Shown here: positions 7,692 through 14,748 of the stretch, piece by piece
Layout of the letters: every line of letters begins with the position of its first letter
Numbering within the stretch: the first letter of the stretch is position 1
Source: Saccharomonospora cyanea NA-134
GTDB lineage: Bacteria > Actinomycetota > Actinomycetes > Mycobacteriales > Pseudonocardiaceae
Assembly (NCBI RefSeq): GCF_000244975.1
Contig: NZ_CM001440.1
Span: forward strand, 919,538-983,537
Reading direction: 5' to 3'
Length of the DNA: 64,000 bases
Notes under the pieces: generated by a model
Seen by the model: the letters and a program-made list of their open reading frames with translations, nothing else
Told to the model about the DNA's origin: nothing
Database searches by the model: none
Made by a program: the position numbers and the translations under genes

Positions 7692-8771
7692 TCAGCAGAT
7701 GCGGGGGAGCGGGTCACCGACGAGGAGATCGGCGATCCGGGTGCCCCCGAACGCCGTGTTGAGCAGCACCGTGCCCGCGGGGTCGGGGCCGACCCTGCCG
7801 ATCACGGCGGCGTCGGCGCCCTGCGGGTGCGCGCGCAGCGCGGCGACGGCCTCGTCGGCGTGCGCGCCGTCGACCACCGCGACGAACCGGCCCTCGCAGG
7901 CCACGTACAGCGGGTCGATGCCCAGCAGTTCGCACGCGCCCCTGACCTCGTCGCGCACGGGAACGGCGTCCTCGTCCACCACCACGGACACCTCCGCCGC
8001 GCGGGCGATCTCGTTCAGCACCGTCGCGACACCACCCCGGGTGGCGTCCCGCATGGCCCGCACACCGGGCACGGCCAGCAGCCGCGCGCACAGATCCGCC
8101 AGCGGCGCGGTGTCCGAGACGAGATCCGCCTCGATGTCGAGTTCACCGCGGGCGAGCATCACGGTGACGCCGTGTTCGCCGACGGGGCCCGACACGAGAA
8201 CGACGTCGCCGGGTCGCGCGGTGTGGATGCCCAGCGCGCGGTCCGGTGGTAGCAGTCCCACGCCCGTGGTGTTGACGTAGCAGCCGTCGCCGCTGCCCTT
8301 GCCGACGACCTTCGTGTCACCGGTCACGAGCGTGACGCCCACGGCCTCGGCGCACTCCCGCATCGAGGCCACGATGCGACGCAGGTCGGCGACCGCGAAC
8401 CCCTCCTCCAGGATGAAGCCGCAGGACAGGTAGGCCGGGGTCGCACCGGCCACCGCGAGGTCGTTGACGGTGCCGTTGACGGCGAGGTCACCGATGTTGC
8501 CGCCGGGGAAGAACAGCGGCGACACGACGTAGGAGTCGGTGGTCATGGCCAGCCGGGTACCGCCGAGCACGAGGTCGGCGGAGTCGCCGAGCGGTTCGAG
8601 CAGCGCGTTGCGGAACGCGTCGACGAACACCGCCTCGACGAGCGTCTGCGTCGCCTTGCCGCCCGCGCCGTGCGCGGCCGTGATCCGGGTTTCCCGGACC
8701 TTCGGCTTGCGACGGCGGGCGCGTTCGATGCGCTCCAGCACGTCGTCCTCGGTCCTCATGCCGGCCTTCAT
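7692..8771 (-). CDS. hypE: Hydrogenase maturation protein HypE
   Basis: HypE accepts the carbamoyl group from HypF on its C-terminal cysteine and dehydrates it with ATP to a thiocyanate, the cyanide donor for iron. The 359-residue protein has the PurM/AIR-synthase fold. Glycine-rich ATP-binding segments include AHGAGGKATQTLV near the start and FFPGGNIGDLAVNGTVND about residue 90. It ends with the diagnostic PRIC, so the carbamoylated cysteine is the last residue. The ATG overlaps the hypD stop as ATGA. The frame is open far upstream through hypD, but that stretch is a shadow of hypD and not a fusion. Confidence 0.96.
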   Translation of the reverse strand: MKAGMRTEDDVLERIERARRRKPKVRETRITAAHGAGGKATQTLVEAVFVDAFRNALLEPLGDSADLVLGGTRLAMTTDSYVVSPLFFPGGNIGDLAVNGTVNDLAVAGATPAYLSCGFILEEGFAVADLRRIVASMRECAEAVGVTLVTGDTKVVGKGSGDGCYVNTTGVGLLPPDRALGIHTARPGDVVLVSGPVGEHGVTVMLARGELDIEADLVSDTAPLADLCARLLAVPGVRAMRDATRGGVATVLNEIARAAEVSVVVDEDAVPVRDEVRGACELLGIDPLYVACEGRFVAVVDGAHADEAVAALRAHPQGADAAVIGRVGPDPAGTVLLNTAFGGTRIADLLVGDPLPRIC

Positions 8772-9910
8772 GCGGTGGTCGCCTCCTTGATCCGCTGCCG
8801 GGTGAACCGGCCGAAGTTGTAGTAGGCGGCGCACGCGCCCTCCGGGGAGACCATGCAGGTGCCGATGGGCGTCTCCGGAGTGCACGCGGTGCCGAACACC
8901 TTGCACTCCCACGGCTTCAGCACGCCCTTGAGCACCTCGCCGCACTGGCACGACTTCGGGTCGGCCACGCGCACCCCGGGAAGCGAGAACCGCTGCTCCG
9001 CGTCGAAGGCCGCGTACTCGTCCCGCAGCCGCAGCGCGGAGTGGGAGATGAAGCCGAGACCGCGCCACTCGAAGTACGGACGCAGCCGCATCGTGCGTGC
9101 GATGGCGTCGAGCGCGACCGGGTTGCCCTGCCACGGCACCACCCGGGCGTACTGGTTCTCCACCTCGCAGCGGCCCTGGTGGAGTTGCCGGAGCAGGAAG
9201 TAGACCGACTGGAGGATGTCGAGCGGCTCGAACCCCGCCACCACGAGCGGTTTGGCGTAGTCGCGCGGGATGAACTCGTACGGACGGCACCCGATCACGG
9301 TGGACACGTGGCCGGGCCCGAGGAAGCCGTCGAGCCGCAGGTCGGGGGAGTCGAGGATCGCCTTGATGCCGGGAATGATCGTGACGTGGTTGCAGAACAC
9401 CGAGAAGTTCTCGATGCCCTCGCGCTGTGCCCGCAGCAGCGTCATGGCGGTGGACGGCGCGGTGGTCTCGAACCCGATCGCCATGAACACCACCTGCTTG
9501 TCGGGGTTCTGCCTGGCGATGCGCAGCGAGTCGAGCGGCGAGTACACCATGCGGATGTCGGTGCCCTCGGAGTTGGAGTCGAAGAACGTGCCGTTCGATC
9601 CGGGAACGCGCATCATGTCGCCGAACGACGTCATGATGACGTCGGGAAGGCTCGCGATGTGGATGGCGTCGTCGATCCGGCCCATCGGGATCACGCACAC
9701 CGGGCAGCCGGGGCCGTGCACCAGCGAGACCTGCTCCGGCAGGTAGTCGGCGATCCCGTGCTTGTAGATCGTGTGGGTGTGCCCGCCGCACACCTCCATG
9801 AACTTGTACTCCCGGCCCGGCTCGCACAGCTCGGCGATCCGGGCCGCCAGCGCTCGGGCCGTGTCCGAGTCGCGGTACTCGTCGACAAAGCGCATCGTCG
9901 CCGCCTTCAC
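8768..9910 (-). CDS. hypD: Hydrogenase maturation iron-sulfur protein HypD
   Basis: HypD with HypC is the scaffold on which Fe(CN)2CO is built. The 380-residue protein keeps all family signatures: CGGHTHTI with Cys41, GPGCPVCV with Cys69 and Cys72 (the redox/iron-binding cysteines), GFETTAPSTA near residue 147, and the C-terminal [4Fe-4S] cysteines in PKSCQCGEVLKG, PWECKVFG and the two following cysteine motifs. It is linked to its neighbours by ATGA overlaps with hypC upstream and hypE downstream. There is nothing unusual in length or motifs. Confidence 0.97.
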   Translation of the reverse strand: MKAATMRFVDEYRDSDTARALAARIAELCEPGREYKFMEVCGGHTHTIYKHGIADYLPEQVSLVHGPGCPVCVIPMGRIDDAIHIASLPDVIMTSFGDMMRVPGSNGTFFDSNSEGTDIRMVYSPLDSLRIARQNPDKQVVFMAIGFETTAPSTAMTLLRAQREGIENFSVFCNHVTIIPGIKAILDSPDLRLDGFLGPGHVSTVIGCRPYEFIPRDYAKPLVVAGFEPLDILQSVYFLLRQLHQGRCEVENQYARVVPWQGNPVALDAIARTMRLRPYFEWRGLGFISHSALRLRDEYAAFDAEQRFSLPGVRVADPKSCQCGEVLKGVLKPWECKVFGTACTPETPIGTCMVSPEGACAAYYNFGRFTRQRIKEATTA

Positions 9911-10179
9911 TCGATCATCGATTGACTCAGTGCGTCCATCTCGTCGGTGTAGGCACTGCCGAGCTCCTCCAGGTAGCGCAGCACGGCCGCGGCCTCCCGC
10001 TCGTCTATCTTGGACAGTGCGAACCCGACGTGGATGAGAACCCAGTCGCCAGGGACGGGCGGATCGTCCGACAGCAGGCCGATGTTGATCACCCTGCGCA
10101 CGCCGCTGACGTGCACCCTGGCCAGATCCGGCCGGTCCGGCAGGATCTCGACGACCTCACCGGGGATGCCGAGACACAT
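9907..10179 (-). CDS. hypC: Hydrogenase assembly chaperone HypC
   Basis: This 90-residue protein starts MCLGIPGEVVE, so the essential cysteine is residue 2, exposed after removal of Met. HypC brings iron to HypD and later escorts the finished Fe(CN)2CO unit to the large subunit. An upstream in-frame ATG at 10188 would bury the cysteine behind three residues, so the second ATG is chosen. The start lies inside the last codons of the endopeptidase gene (23-bp overlap), and the stop overlaps hypD. A second, divergent HypC-like protein is encoded upstream in the same operon. Confidence 0.95.
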   Translation of the reverse strand: MCLGIPGEVVEILPDRPDLARVHVSGVRRVINIGLLSDDPPVPGDWVLIHVGFALSKIDEREAAAVLRYLEELGSAYTDEMDALSQSMIE

Positions 10180-10681
10180 CGGCGCCACTCCTTTCCAGCG
10201 CGTCGGCGACGAGCTGGAGCACTCGCCGCGCCGCCTCGTCCACGGCGGCGGCCACCGGTTCGCTCAGGCCCATGCCCTCCGCCAGTGAGAGGGGCTCACA
10301 CCCCACGACGAACACCCGGCTGGGTGTCCCACCCAGCCTGCGCAGCAACGCGAGAACGGCCGCGGGGTGCATGCCGTGTGCGTCGAGCACGGGACCGGCG
10401 TCCCCGTGATCGGTCTGGGACGGCGAGGCGGCCGGGTCGGCGTCGAGCACGTAGACGGTGCCGGGTTCACCGCCCCGTCGCATGGCGTCGACGAAGATCG
10501 TGGTCTCGTACTCCCCGCCGAGGAGTTCGTACGCCAGGTGCACGCCCCTGATGCCGTAGTCGGCCACGACGGCCTCCGGCGGCAGGTCGCGCGTGGACAG
10601 CCGCGACACCACCTCGACCCCGAAGCCGTCGTCGCCGTGGAAGACGTTGCCGATGCCCGCGACCAACACCCTGCTCTTCAC
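10157..10681 (-). CDS. Hydrogenase maturation endopeptidase (HyaD/HupD family)
   Basis: The 174-residue protein opens VKSRVLVAGIGNVFHGDDGFG, the N-terminal signature of nickel-dependent hydrogenase proteases. Conserved acidic metal ligands follow in HGDDGFG and FVDAM, and the later His is in DAHGMHP. It should clip the C-terminal peptide of the large subunit after the DPCLPCGVH motif once nickel is in place, locking the active site. Its GTG start overlaps the stop of the 417-residue gene as GTGA, which fixes the start. The 3' end runs into hypC. Confidence 0.94.
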   Translation of the reverse strand: MKSRVLVAGIGNVFHGDDGFGVEVVSRLSTRDLPPEAVVADYGIRGVHLAYELLGGEYETTIFVDAMRRGGEPGTVYVLDADPAASPSQTDHGDAGPVLDAHGMHPAAVLALLRRLGGTPSRVFVVGCEPLSLAEGMGLSEPVAAAVDEAARRVLQLVADALERSGADVSRHPR

Positions 10682-11931
10682 GGCCGCACTTCCCGGGCAC
10701 AGGGCTCCACCTCGGCGAGGGTGAAGTGCCGGAACCGGCCCTGGGCGAGCTGCCACTCCTCGGCCGGGTCGTCGTCGATCGTCACAGCGAGGAAGCAGGT
10801 GCCGTCCACGTCCTCCAGCACGTCGCGCACGGTGGCCACGCGGCCGTCGACGAACATGTCCTGCGCGTCCCCTGTCCGGTGGGGGCGTAGCACCACCTTG
10901 CTGCCGGCGCTGATCTCGGTCTGCCCGACCCGGACCACGCGGACCCGTCCGTGCATCGACTCCCGAGGCTGGTGGGGCAGGTTCTCGACGCGGTCGACGA
11001 TGCGGCGAGCGCGCTCGTCGGTGGCGCGGGCCTCCCGTTTCTCGGCGTCGGTGAGGGTGAGCGTGCGCAGGGTCAGCATCTCGTCGATCTCGCACGCGTC
11101 GAAGAAGTCGCCGTGGCTCTCCGGGTCCACCTTCGGATGGTCGTAGAGGATGATCGGCGAGGACAACATCACGTCGTCGCTTCCCGCCGGGCCGACCAGC
11201 ACCGGCCACGTGTGCTCGTTGACGCAGTCCTTCGCGTGCTCCTTCGCCTCCTCGGGCGGGGCGAGCAGCGACAGGAACCGGCCGCCCCGCAGGGCCAGCA
11301 CCGTGTGCGCCGCGATGAGGGAGTACCGCAGGGCCTCGTCCCTGGTGTGCCGCGAGCAGTCGACGGTCGCCGTGTTCGCCACGGTGACGTGCAGCCGCAC
11401 CAGCCCCGGCAGCCGTTCGGCCCGACAACGTAGTTCCGCGGTCAACGGTCGCTTTCGGCGCACCACGCGGCCGGCGTCCACCTCCGTGACCATTTCGCCG
11501 CCGCGGACGACCACGGGCAGACGTTGCTCGGAGTCGAGCAGCCTGTGGACGGGCACCGTCACGTCGTGCTCGCACTCCACCGCCTCGTCCCACGGCAGCA
11601 GCTCGTCCTCGCCCACGAGCAACGCGTCGACCTCCCGGTAGCCTCCGGGCGCGGTGTCGTGCTCGACCTCCACCGTGCGGCGCTGTGCCTGGAGGAACCG
11701 CAACCGGACGTGCAGCTCGGCGTCCGGGCCCGCCTCGGCGAGGCACTCCGTGCGGCAGGTCGAGTGTTCCCCCCTGCCCGTGGCCGCGTACGAGGGCGGC
11801 ACCAGGACACCGAACTGCCAGCGGACGTGGTTCTTCTGCGCCGAAGCCCGGTACGGGTAGAGGACGTAGCCCTCGTAGAGCACGGCGTCCGCCACGGCCC
11901 GGACCCGGTCGAGTGCGGTTTGGCCGGTCAT
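10678..11931 (-). CDS. Uncharacterised 417-residue protein of the hydrogenase maturation operon
   Basis: I recognise no domain of known function. The protein is soluble, acidic and has no signal peptide or membrane helix. Visible landmarks are a Cys-x3-Cys pair in STCRTECLAEAG (about residues 58-62), an isolated DCSRHTRDEALRYSLIAAH stretch, and what looks like the most constrained segment, PIILYDHPKVDPESHGD, followed by ACEIDEMLTLRTLTLTD and a basic helix (EARATDERARRIVDRVENLP). The C-terminal third has short beta-like stretches with DDDPAEEWQ. It is locked in the operon by ATGA/GTGA overlaps on both sides, between a SIS protein and the endopeptidase, so a maturation or quality-control role is likely. 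The function is unknown. Confidence 0.85.
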   Translation of the reverse strand: MTGQTALDRVRAVADAVLYEGYVLYPYRASAQKNHVRWQFGVLVPPSYAATGRGEHSTCRTECLAEAGPDAELHVRLRFLQAQRRTVEVEHDTAPGGYREVDALLVGEDELLPWDEAVECEHDVTVPVHRLLDSEQRLPVVVRGGEMVTEVDAGRVVRRKRPLTAELRCRAERLPGLVRLHVTVANTATVDCSRHTRDEALRYSLIAAHTVLALRGGRFLSLLAPPEEAKEHAKDCVNEHTWPVLVGPAGSDDVMLSSPIILYDHPKVDPESHGDFFDACEIDEMLTLRTLTLTDAEKREARATDERARRIVDRVENLPHQPRESMHGRVRVVRVGQTEISAGSKVVLRPHRTGDAQDMFVDGRVATVRDVLEDVDGTCFLAVTIDDDPAEEWQLAQGRFRHFTLAEVEPCAREVRP

Positions 11932-12584
11932 CGCACCCCCTCCGCCGCGAGTTCGGCGAGTACGTGGTAGATCGTCGTCTGCGCCTCCTGCACCCGGTGT
12001 ACCGACGACGACGGCACCACGAAGAGGAAGTCGATCGAGTCGAGCTCGGCCATCCGGCCACCGCCCTCACCGGTGATGCCGACCGTGAGCATCCCGACCC
12101 GATGGGCCTCGTCGAACGCGGCGAGGAGGTTGGTCGAGTTGCCACTGGTGGACAGGCCCACCGCGAGGTCCCCCGGCCTGCCGAACGCGGCGAGTTGCCG
12201 CGAGAACACCACGTCGAAGCCCACGTCGTTGCTCAGCGCCGTCACCACGGCCGCCTCGGCTGTGAGGGCGAACGCGGGCAGTGGCGGTGTTCCCGGCGGC
12301 GGATCGAGGAACTGGGTGGCGAGGTCGGCCGCGTCGGTGGAGCTGCCGCCGTTGCCGAAGCAGAACAGGCGGCCGCCTTGGGCGAACCGTTCGGCCATCG
12401 CCGCCCCGCACGCGGCGAGCAGCGCGCCCTGCTCACGGTGTACGCGCCGCCGCAACTCCATGATCTCCCGCGCCTTGTCCATCGTGGACCGGCGCACCTC
12501 GGCGAGCACCGCGTCGACGGAGTCACCACCGTTCGTGGTGTCCTCGTAGAGGAACGGGTACAGCGAACTCATCGCGTCGGTCAT
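11928..12584 (-). CDS. SIS-domain protein 1 (GmhA-like) in hydrogenase operon
   Basis: The 218-residue protein is a single SIS (sugar isomerase) domain. FCFGNGGSSTDAADLATQFLD is the phosphosugar-binding loop typical of the sedoheptulose-7-phosphate isomerase (GmhA) family, and GLSTSGNSTNLLAAFDEA is the second phosphate-binding loop. The C-terminal helix (VQEAQTTIYHVLAELA) is the family's dimerisation or active-site region. No heptose pathway genes are nearby. The ATG overlaps the stop of the HypC-like gene and its stop overlaps the 417-residue gene. A sugar-phosphate role in hydrogenase maturation is not established, and the partner SIS protein in the same operon suggests the two form a hetero-oligomer. 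The fold is certain; the substrate is unknown. Confidence 0.88.
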   Translation of the reverse strand: MTDAMSSLYPFLYEDTTNGGDSVDAVLAEVRRSTMDKAREIMELRRRVHREQGALLAACGAAMAERFAQGGRLFCFGNGGSSTDAADLATQFLDPPPGTPPLPAFALTAEAAVVTALSNDVGFDVVFSRQLAAFGRPGDLAVGLSTSGNSTNLLAAFDEAHRVGMLTVGITGEGGGRMAELDSIDFLFVVPSSSVHRVQEAQTTIYHVLAELAAEGVR

Positions 12585-12811
12585 CGGGGCACCCCGATCG
12601 CCTCCCTGGCGTGCACGAGCAGTTCCGCGCCGGGTTCCAGGCACGCGGGATCGACCAGCGCCACGCTGACCTCCTCCTGCCCCGACCCGGTGTCCACGAG
12701 AGCGAGGTCGTCGCCGAGAAGGCGCACCACGCGGACGACGACGGCGGTGTCGGAGCACGTCACGCACACGTCCCCGACGCACTCGGGACGCTCGTCCCCG
12801 GGCGCCGTCAT
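12581..12811 (-). CDS. Divergent HypC/HupF-like chaperone
   Basis: This 76-residue protein has the small beta-barrel pattern of the HypC/HupF family (VRVVRLLGDDLALVDTGSG, then ALVDPACLEPGAELLVHAREAIG) but lacks the canonical MCLGIP start. Instead a cysteine cluster, CVGDVCVTCSD, sits at residues 11-21. The second cysteine of HypC is essential for iron transfer, so this protein must work differently or bind metal with the C-x4-C-x2-C group. It is coupled by ATGA overlaps to SIS genes on both sides. It may be specific to group 1h enzymes. The family assignment is moderate; the role is inferred. Confidence 0.78.
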   Translation of the reverse strand: MTAPGDERPECVGDVCVTCSDTAVVVRVVRLLGDDLALVDTGSGQEEVSVALVDPACLEPGAELLVHAREAIGVPR

Positions 12812-13428
12812 GACGCGGCCTTCCGGGCCAGCGCGCCGGGGTGTTCGAGGAACACGTGCACCAGCTCCCACAGGACGTGGTACATGGTCACGTGGACCTC
12901 CTTGACCACCCGCGGATCGTCGGAGTCGGCCCGCAGCACGTGGTCGACGGCCGGGCTCGCCGCCACGGCACCACCATCGCCACCGACGAGCGCGACGGTG
13001 AGCATGCCGAGTTCGTGTGCCTGCTCGAAGCCGCGGACCACGTTGGCGCAGTCGCCGTCCACCGACAGGCCGAGCGCGATGTCGTCGCGTGCGGCCAGGT
13101 GCCGCAACTGGTGGGCGAACACCTCCTCGAACCCCACCCTGGCGGCGACCCCGGTCATGGTCGCCACGTCGGCGGTGAGCGACAGCGCGGGCAGCGCGCG
13201 CTTGCCGACGATCACCGGGTGGACGAACTCGACGGAGATGTGCTGGGCGTCGGTCGAGCCGCCGCCGTTGCCGAACACGACGAGCGTGCCGCCACGGTGG
13301 AACCGCTCCGCCATCGCGTGGCAGGCCCGCGCGACGGCCTCGGCCTCGTCGAGCAACGCCTCCAGGGGCTGCAGGCGACGTTCCATGGCGGCGTCGACAC
13401 GGGTGTCGAAAACAGGGCTTTCAGGCAC
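12808..13428 (-). CDS. SIS-domain protein 2 (GmhA-like), first gene of the maturation operon
   Basis: This is a second single SIS domain of about 206 residues, with VVFGNGGGSTDAQHISVEFVHP as phosphate loop and GLSVDGDCANVVRGFEQAHELG in the place where SIS protein 1 has STSGNS. The serine-rich second loop is therefore altered (VDGDC), which may mean loss of sugar-phosphate chemistry in this copy. The likely start is a GTG at 13428; an internal ATG at 13386 is an alternative, and neither has a strong ribosome-binding site. It is the first gene of the minus-strand operon and faces the hydrogenase structural operon across about 240 bp. Confidence 0.85.
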   Translation of the reverse strand: MPESPVFDTRVDAAMERRLQPLEALLDEAEAVARACHAMAERFHRGGTLVVFGNGGGSTDAQHISVEFVHPVIVGKRALPALSLTADVATMTGVAARVGFEEVFAHQLRHLAARDDIALGLSVDGDCANVVRGFEQAHELGMLTVALVGGDGGAVAASPAVDHVLRADSDDPRVVKEVHVTMYHVLWELVHVFLEHPGALARKAAS

Positions 13429-13668
13429 TGGGCTCTCGTCTCGGAAAACACCTAGATCACTGTGGACGGTCCGGGCTGGGCGAACCGGCGATGACCCGAC
13501 GTTACGGTTCGCGTACAAGCGGCACAACTCGATGTTTTCGAGGACGATTTCGCCTGGTGCGCAAGGCAAAACCCGGGAGCCTACCCGCGTCGGCGGTGCC
13601 CCAAACTCGTCCAATCCGGACGTGCGCGGTGCCGTGCGGGATCCACGTCGCGGCCGCACTGTGGACCC
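13429..13668. promoter_or_regulatory. Divergent control region between hydrogenase maturation and structural operons
   Basis: This 240-bp gap contains no gene and must hold promoters for both long operons. It is less GC-rich in its middle (about 13495-13575) than the flanks. I see no perfect palindrome and no clear -35/-10 pair that I would defend, so the position of the promoters is inferred from the gene arrangement only. Confidence 0.6.
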
Positions 13669-14721
13669 ATGAGCACACAGGCCAGCGCCACCGGCGTCGA
13701 CGAGGTCCACATCCTGTGGACCTCCGAGGGAATGAGCTGCGACGGCGACACCGTGTCCGTCACCGCCGCGTCACTGCCGAGCATCGAGGACGTGGTGCTC
13801 CGAGCCGTGCCCGGGATCCCCAAGGTGCACCTGCACAACAAGGTGCTCGCCTACGAGACGGGTGAGGACTTCCTCCGGCCGTTCTTCCAGGCGGCGAACG
13901 GTGAGCTCGACGCGCCGTTCATCTTCGTCGTGGAGGGCTCGATCCCCAACGAGAACATCCACGCCGAGGACGGGTACTGGACTGCGATGGGCAACGACCC
14001 GAAGACGGGTAAGCCCAAGACCCTCAACCGCTGGATCGACGAACTCGCCCCGAAAGCGTGGGCCGTCGTCGCCATCGGCACCTGCGCCACCTACGGCGGG
14101 ATTCACGCGATGGCGGGAAACCCGACGGGGTGCATGGGCCTCGTCGACTACCTCGGCGAGGACTTCCGGTCGGCGGGTGGCCTGCCCGTCATCAACGTGC
14201 CTGGCTGCCCGGTGCAACCGGACAACTTCATGGAGACCCTGCTGTGGGTGCTCCACCAGGCCGCAGGCCTCGCGCCCACCATCCCCCTGGACGAGCAGCT
14301 CCGGCCACAGTGGTTGTTCGGCAAGACCGTGCACGAGGGTTGCGACCGCGCGGCCTACTACGAGCAGGCCGACTTCGCCCACGACTACAACTCCCCGAAG
14401 TGCCAGGTCAAGATCGGCTGTTGGGGTCCGGTCGTGAACTGCAACGTCACCAAGCGCGGCTGGATGGACGGGATCGGCGGCTGCCCGAACGTCGGTGGCG
14501 TGTGTATCGGCTGCACCATGCCCGGGTTCCCCGACAAGTTCATGCCGTTCATGGACGAGCCGCCGGGGGGTTCGTTCTCGTCCGCTCTGCTGCGCGTGTA
14601 CGGCCCGTTCGTCCGCACCATGCGCGGCATCACGAACAAAAGCGCCAACACCGAGCCGAAGTGGCGGCACCCCGGCGACAAGCTCACCACCGGCTACCAA
14701 CCCCGTTACCCCCGAGCCTGA
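13669..14721 (+). CDS. hhyS: [NiFe]-hydrogenase small subunit, group 1h type
   Basis: The 350-residue protein is the electron-transfer subunit carrying three iron-sulfur clusters. The proximal-cluster loop is WTSEGMSCDGDTV. Group 1h enzymes replace one proximal-cluster cysteine by aspartate, and this loop fits. Further ligands are in IGTCATYGG (about 137-144) and NVPGCPVQPDNF (about 180-190), and the medial and distal cluster cysteines are in the region between HEGCDRAAYY and GVCIGCTMPGFPD. There is no twin-arginine signal peptide, unlike respiratory group 1 enzymes, which also matches group 1h (Huc/Hhy). These enzymes oxidise atmospheric H2 and feed the respiratory chain. It is followed 27 bp later by the large subunit. 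Confidence 0.95.
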   Translation: MSTQASATGVDEVHILWTSEGMSCDGDTVSVTAASLPSIEDVVLRAVPGIPKVHLHNKVLAYETGEDFLRPFFQAANGELDAPFIFVVEGSIPNENIHAEDGYWTAMGNDPKTGKPKTLNRWIDELAPKAWAVVAIGTCATYGGIHAMAGNPTGCMGLVDYLGEDFRSAGGLPVINVPGCPVQPDNFMETLLWVLHQAAGLAPTIPLDEQLRPQWLFGKTVHEGCDRAAYYEQADFAHDYNSPKCQVKIGCWGPVVNCNVTKRGWMDGIGGCPNVGGVCIGCTMPGFPDKFMPFMDEPPGGSFSSALLRVYGPFVRTMRGITNKSANTEPKWRHPGDKLTTGYQPRYPRA

Positions 14722-14748
14722 CCCGACGCGAGCAGGAGCGACTCACCC

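Noticed and set aside
7692-9827. Apparent 711-residue HypD-HypE fusion
   Set aside because: The upstream 350 or so residues are hypD read in the wrong frame. The true HypD frame is complete and ends in an ATGA overlap with the HypE start.
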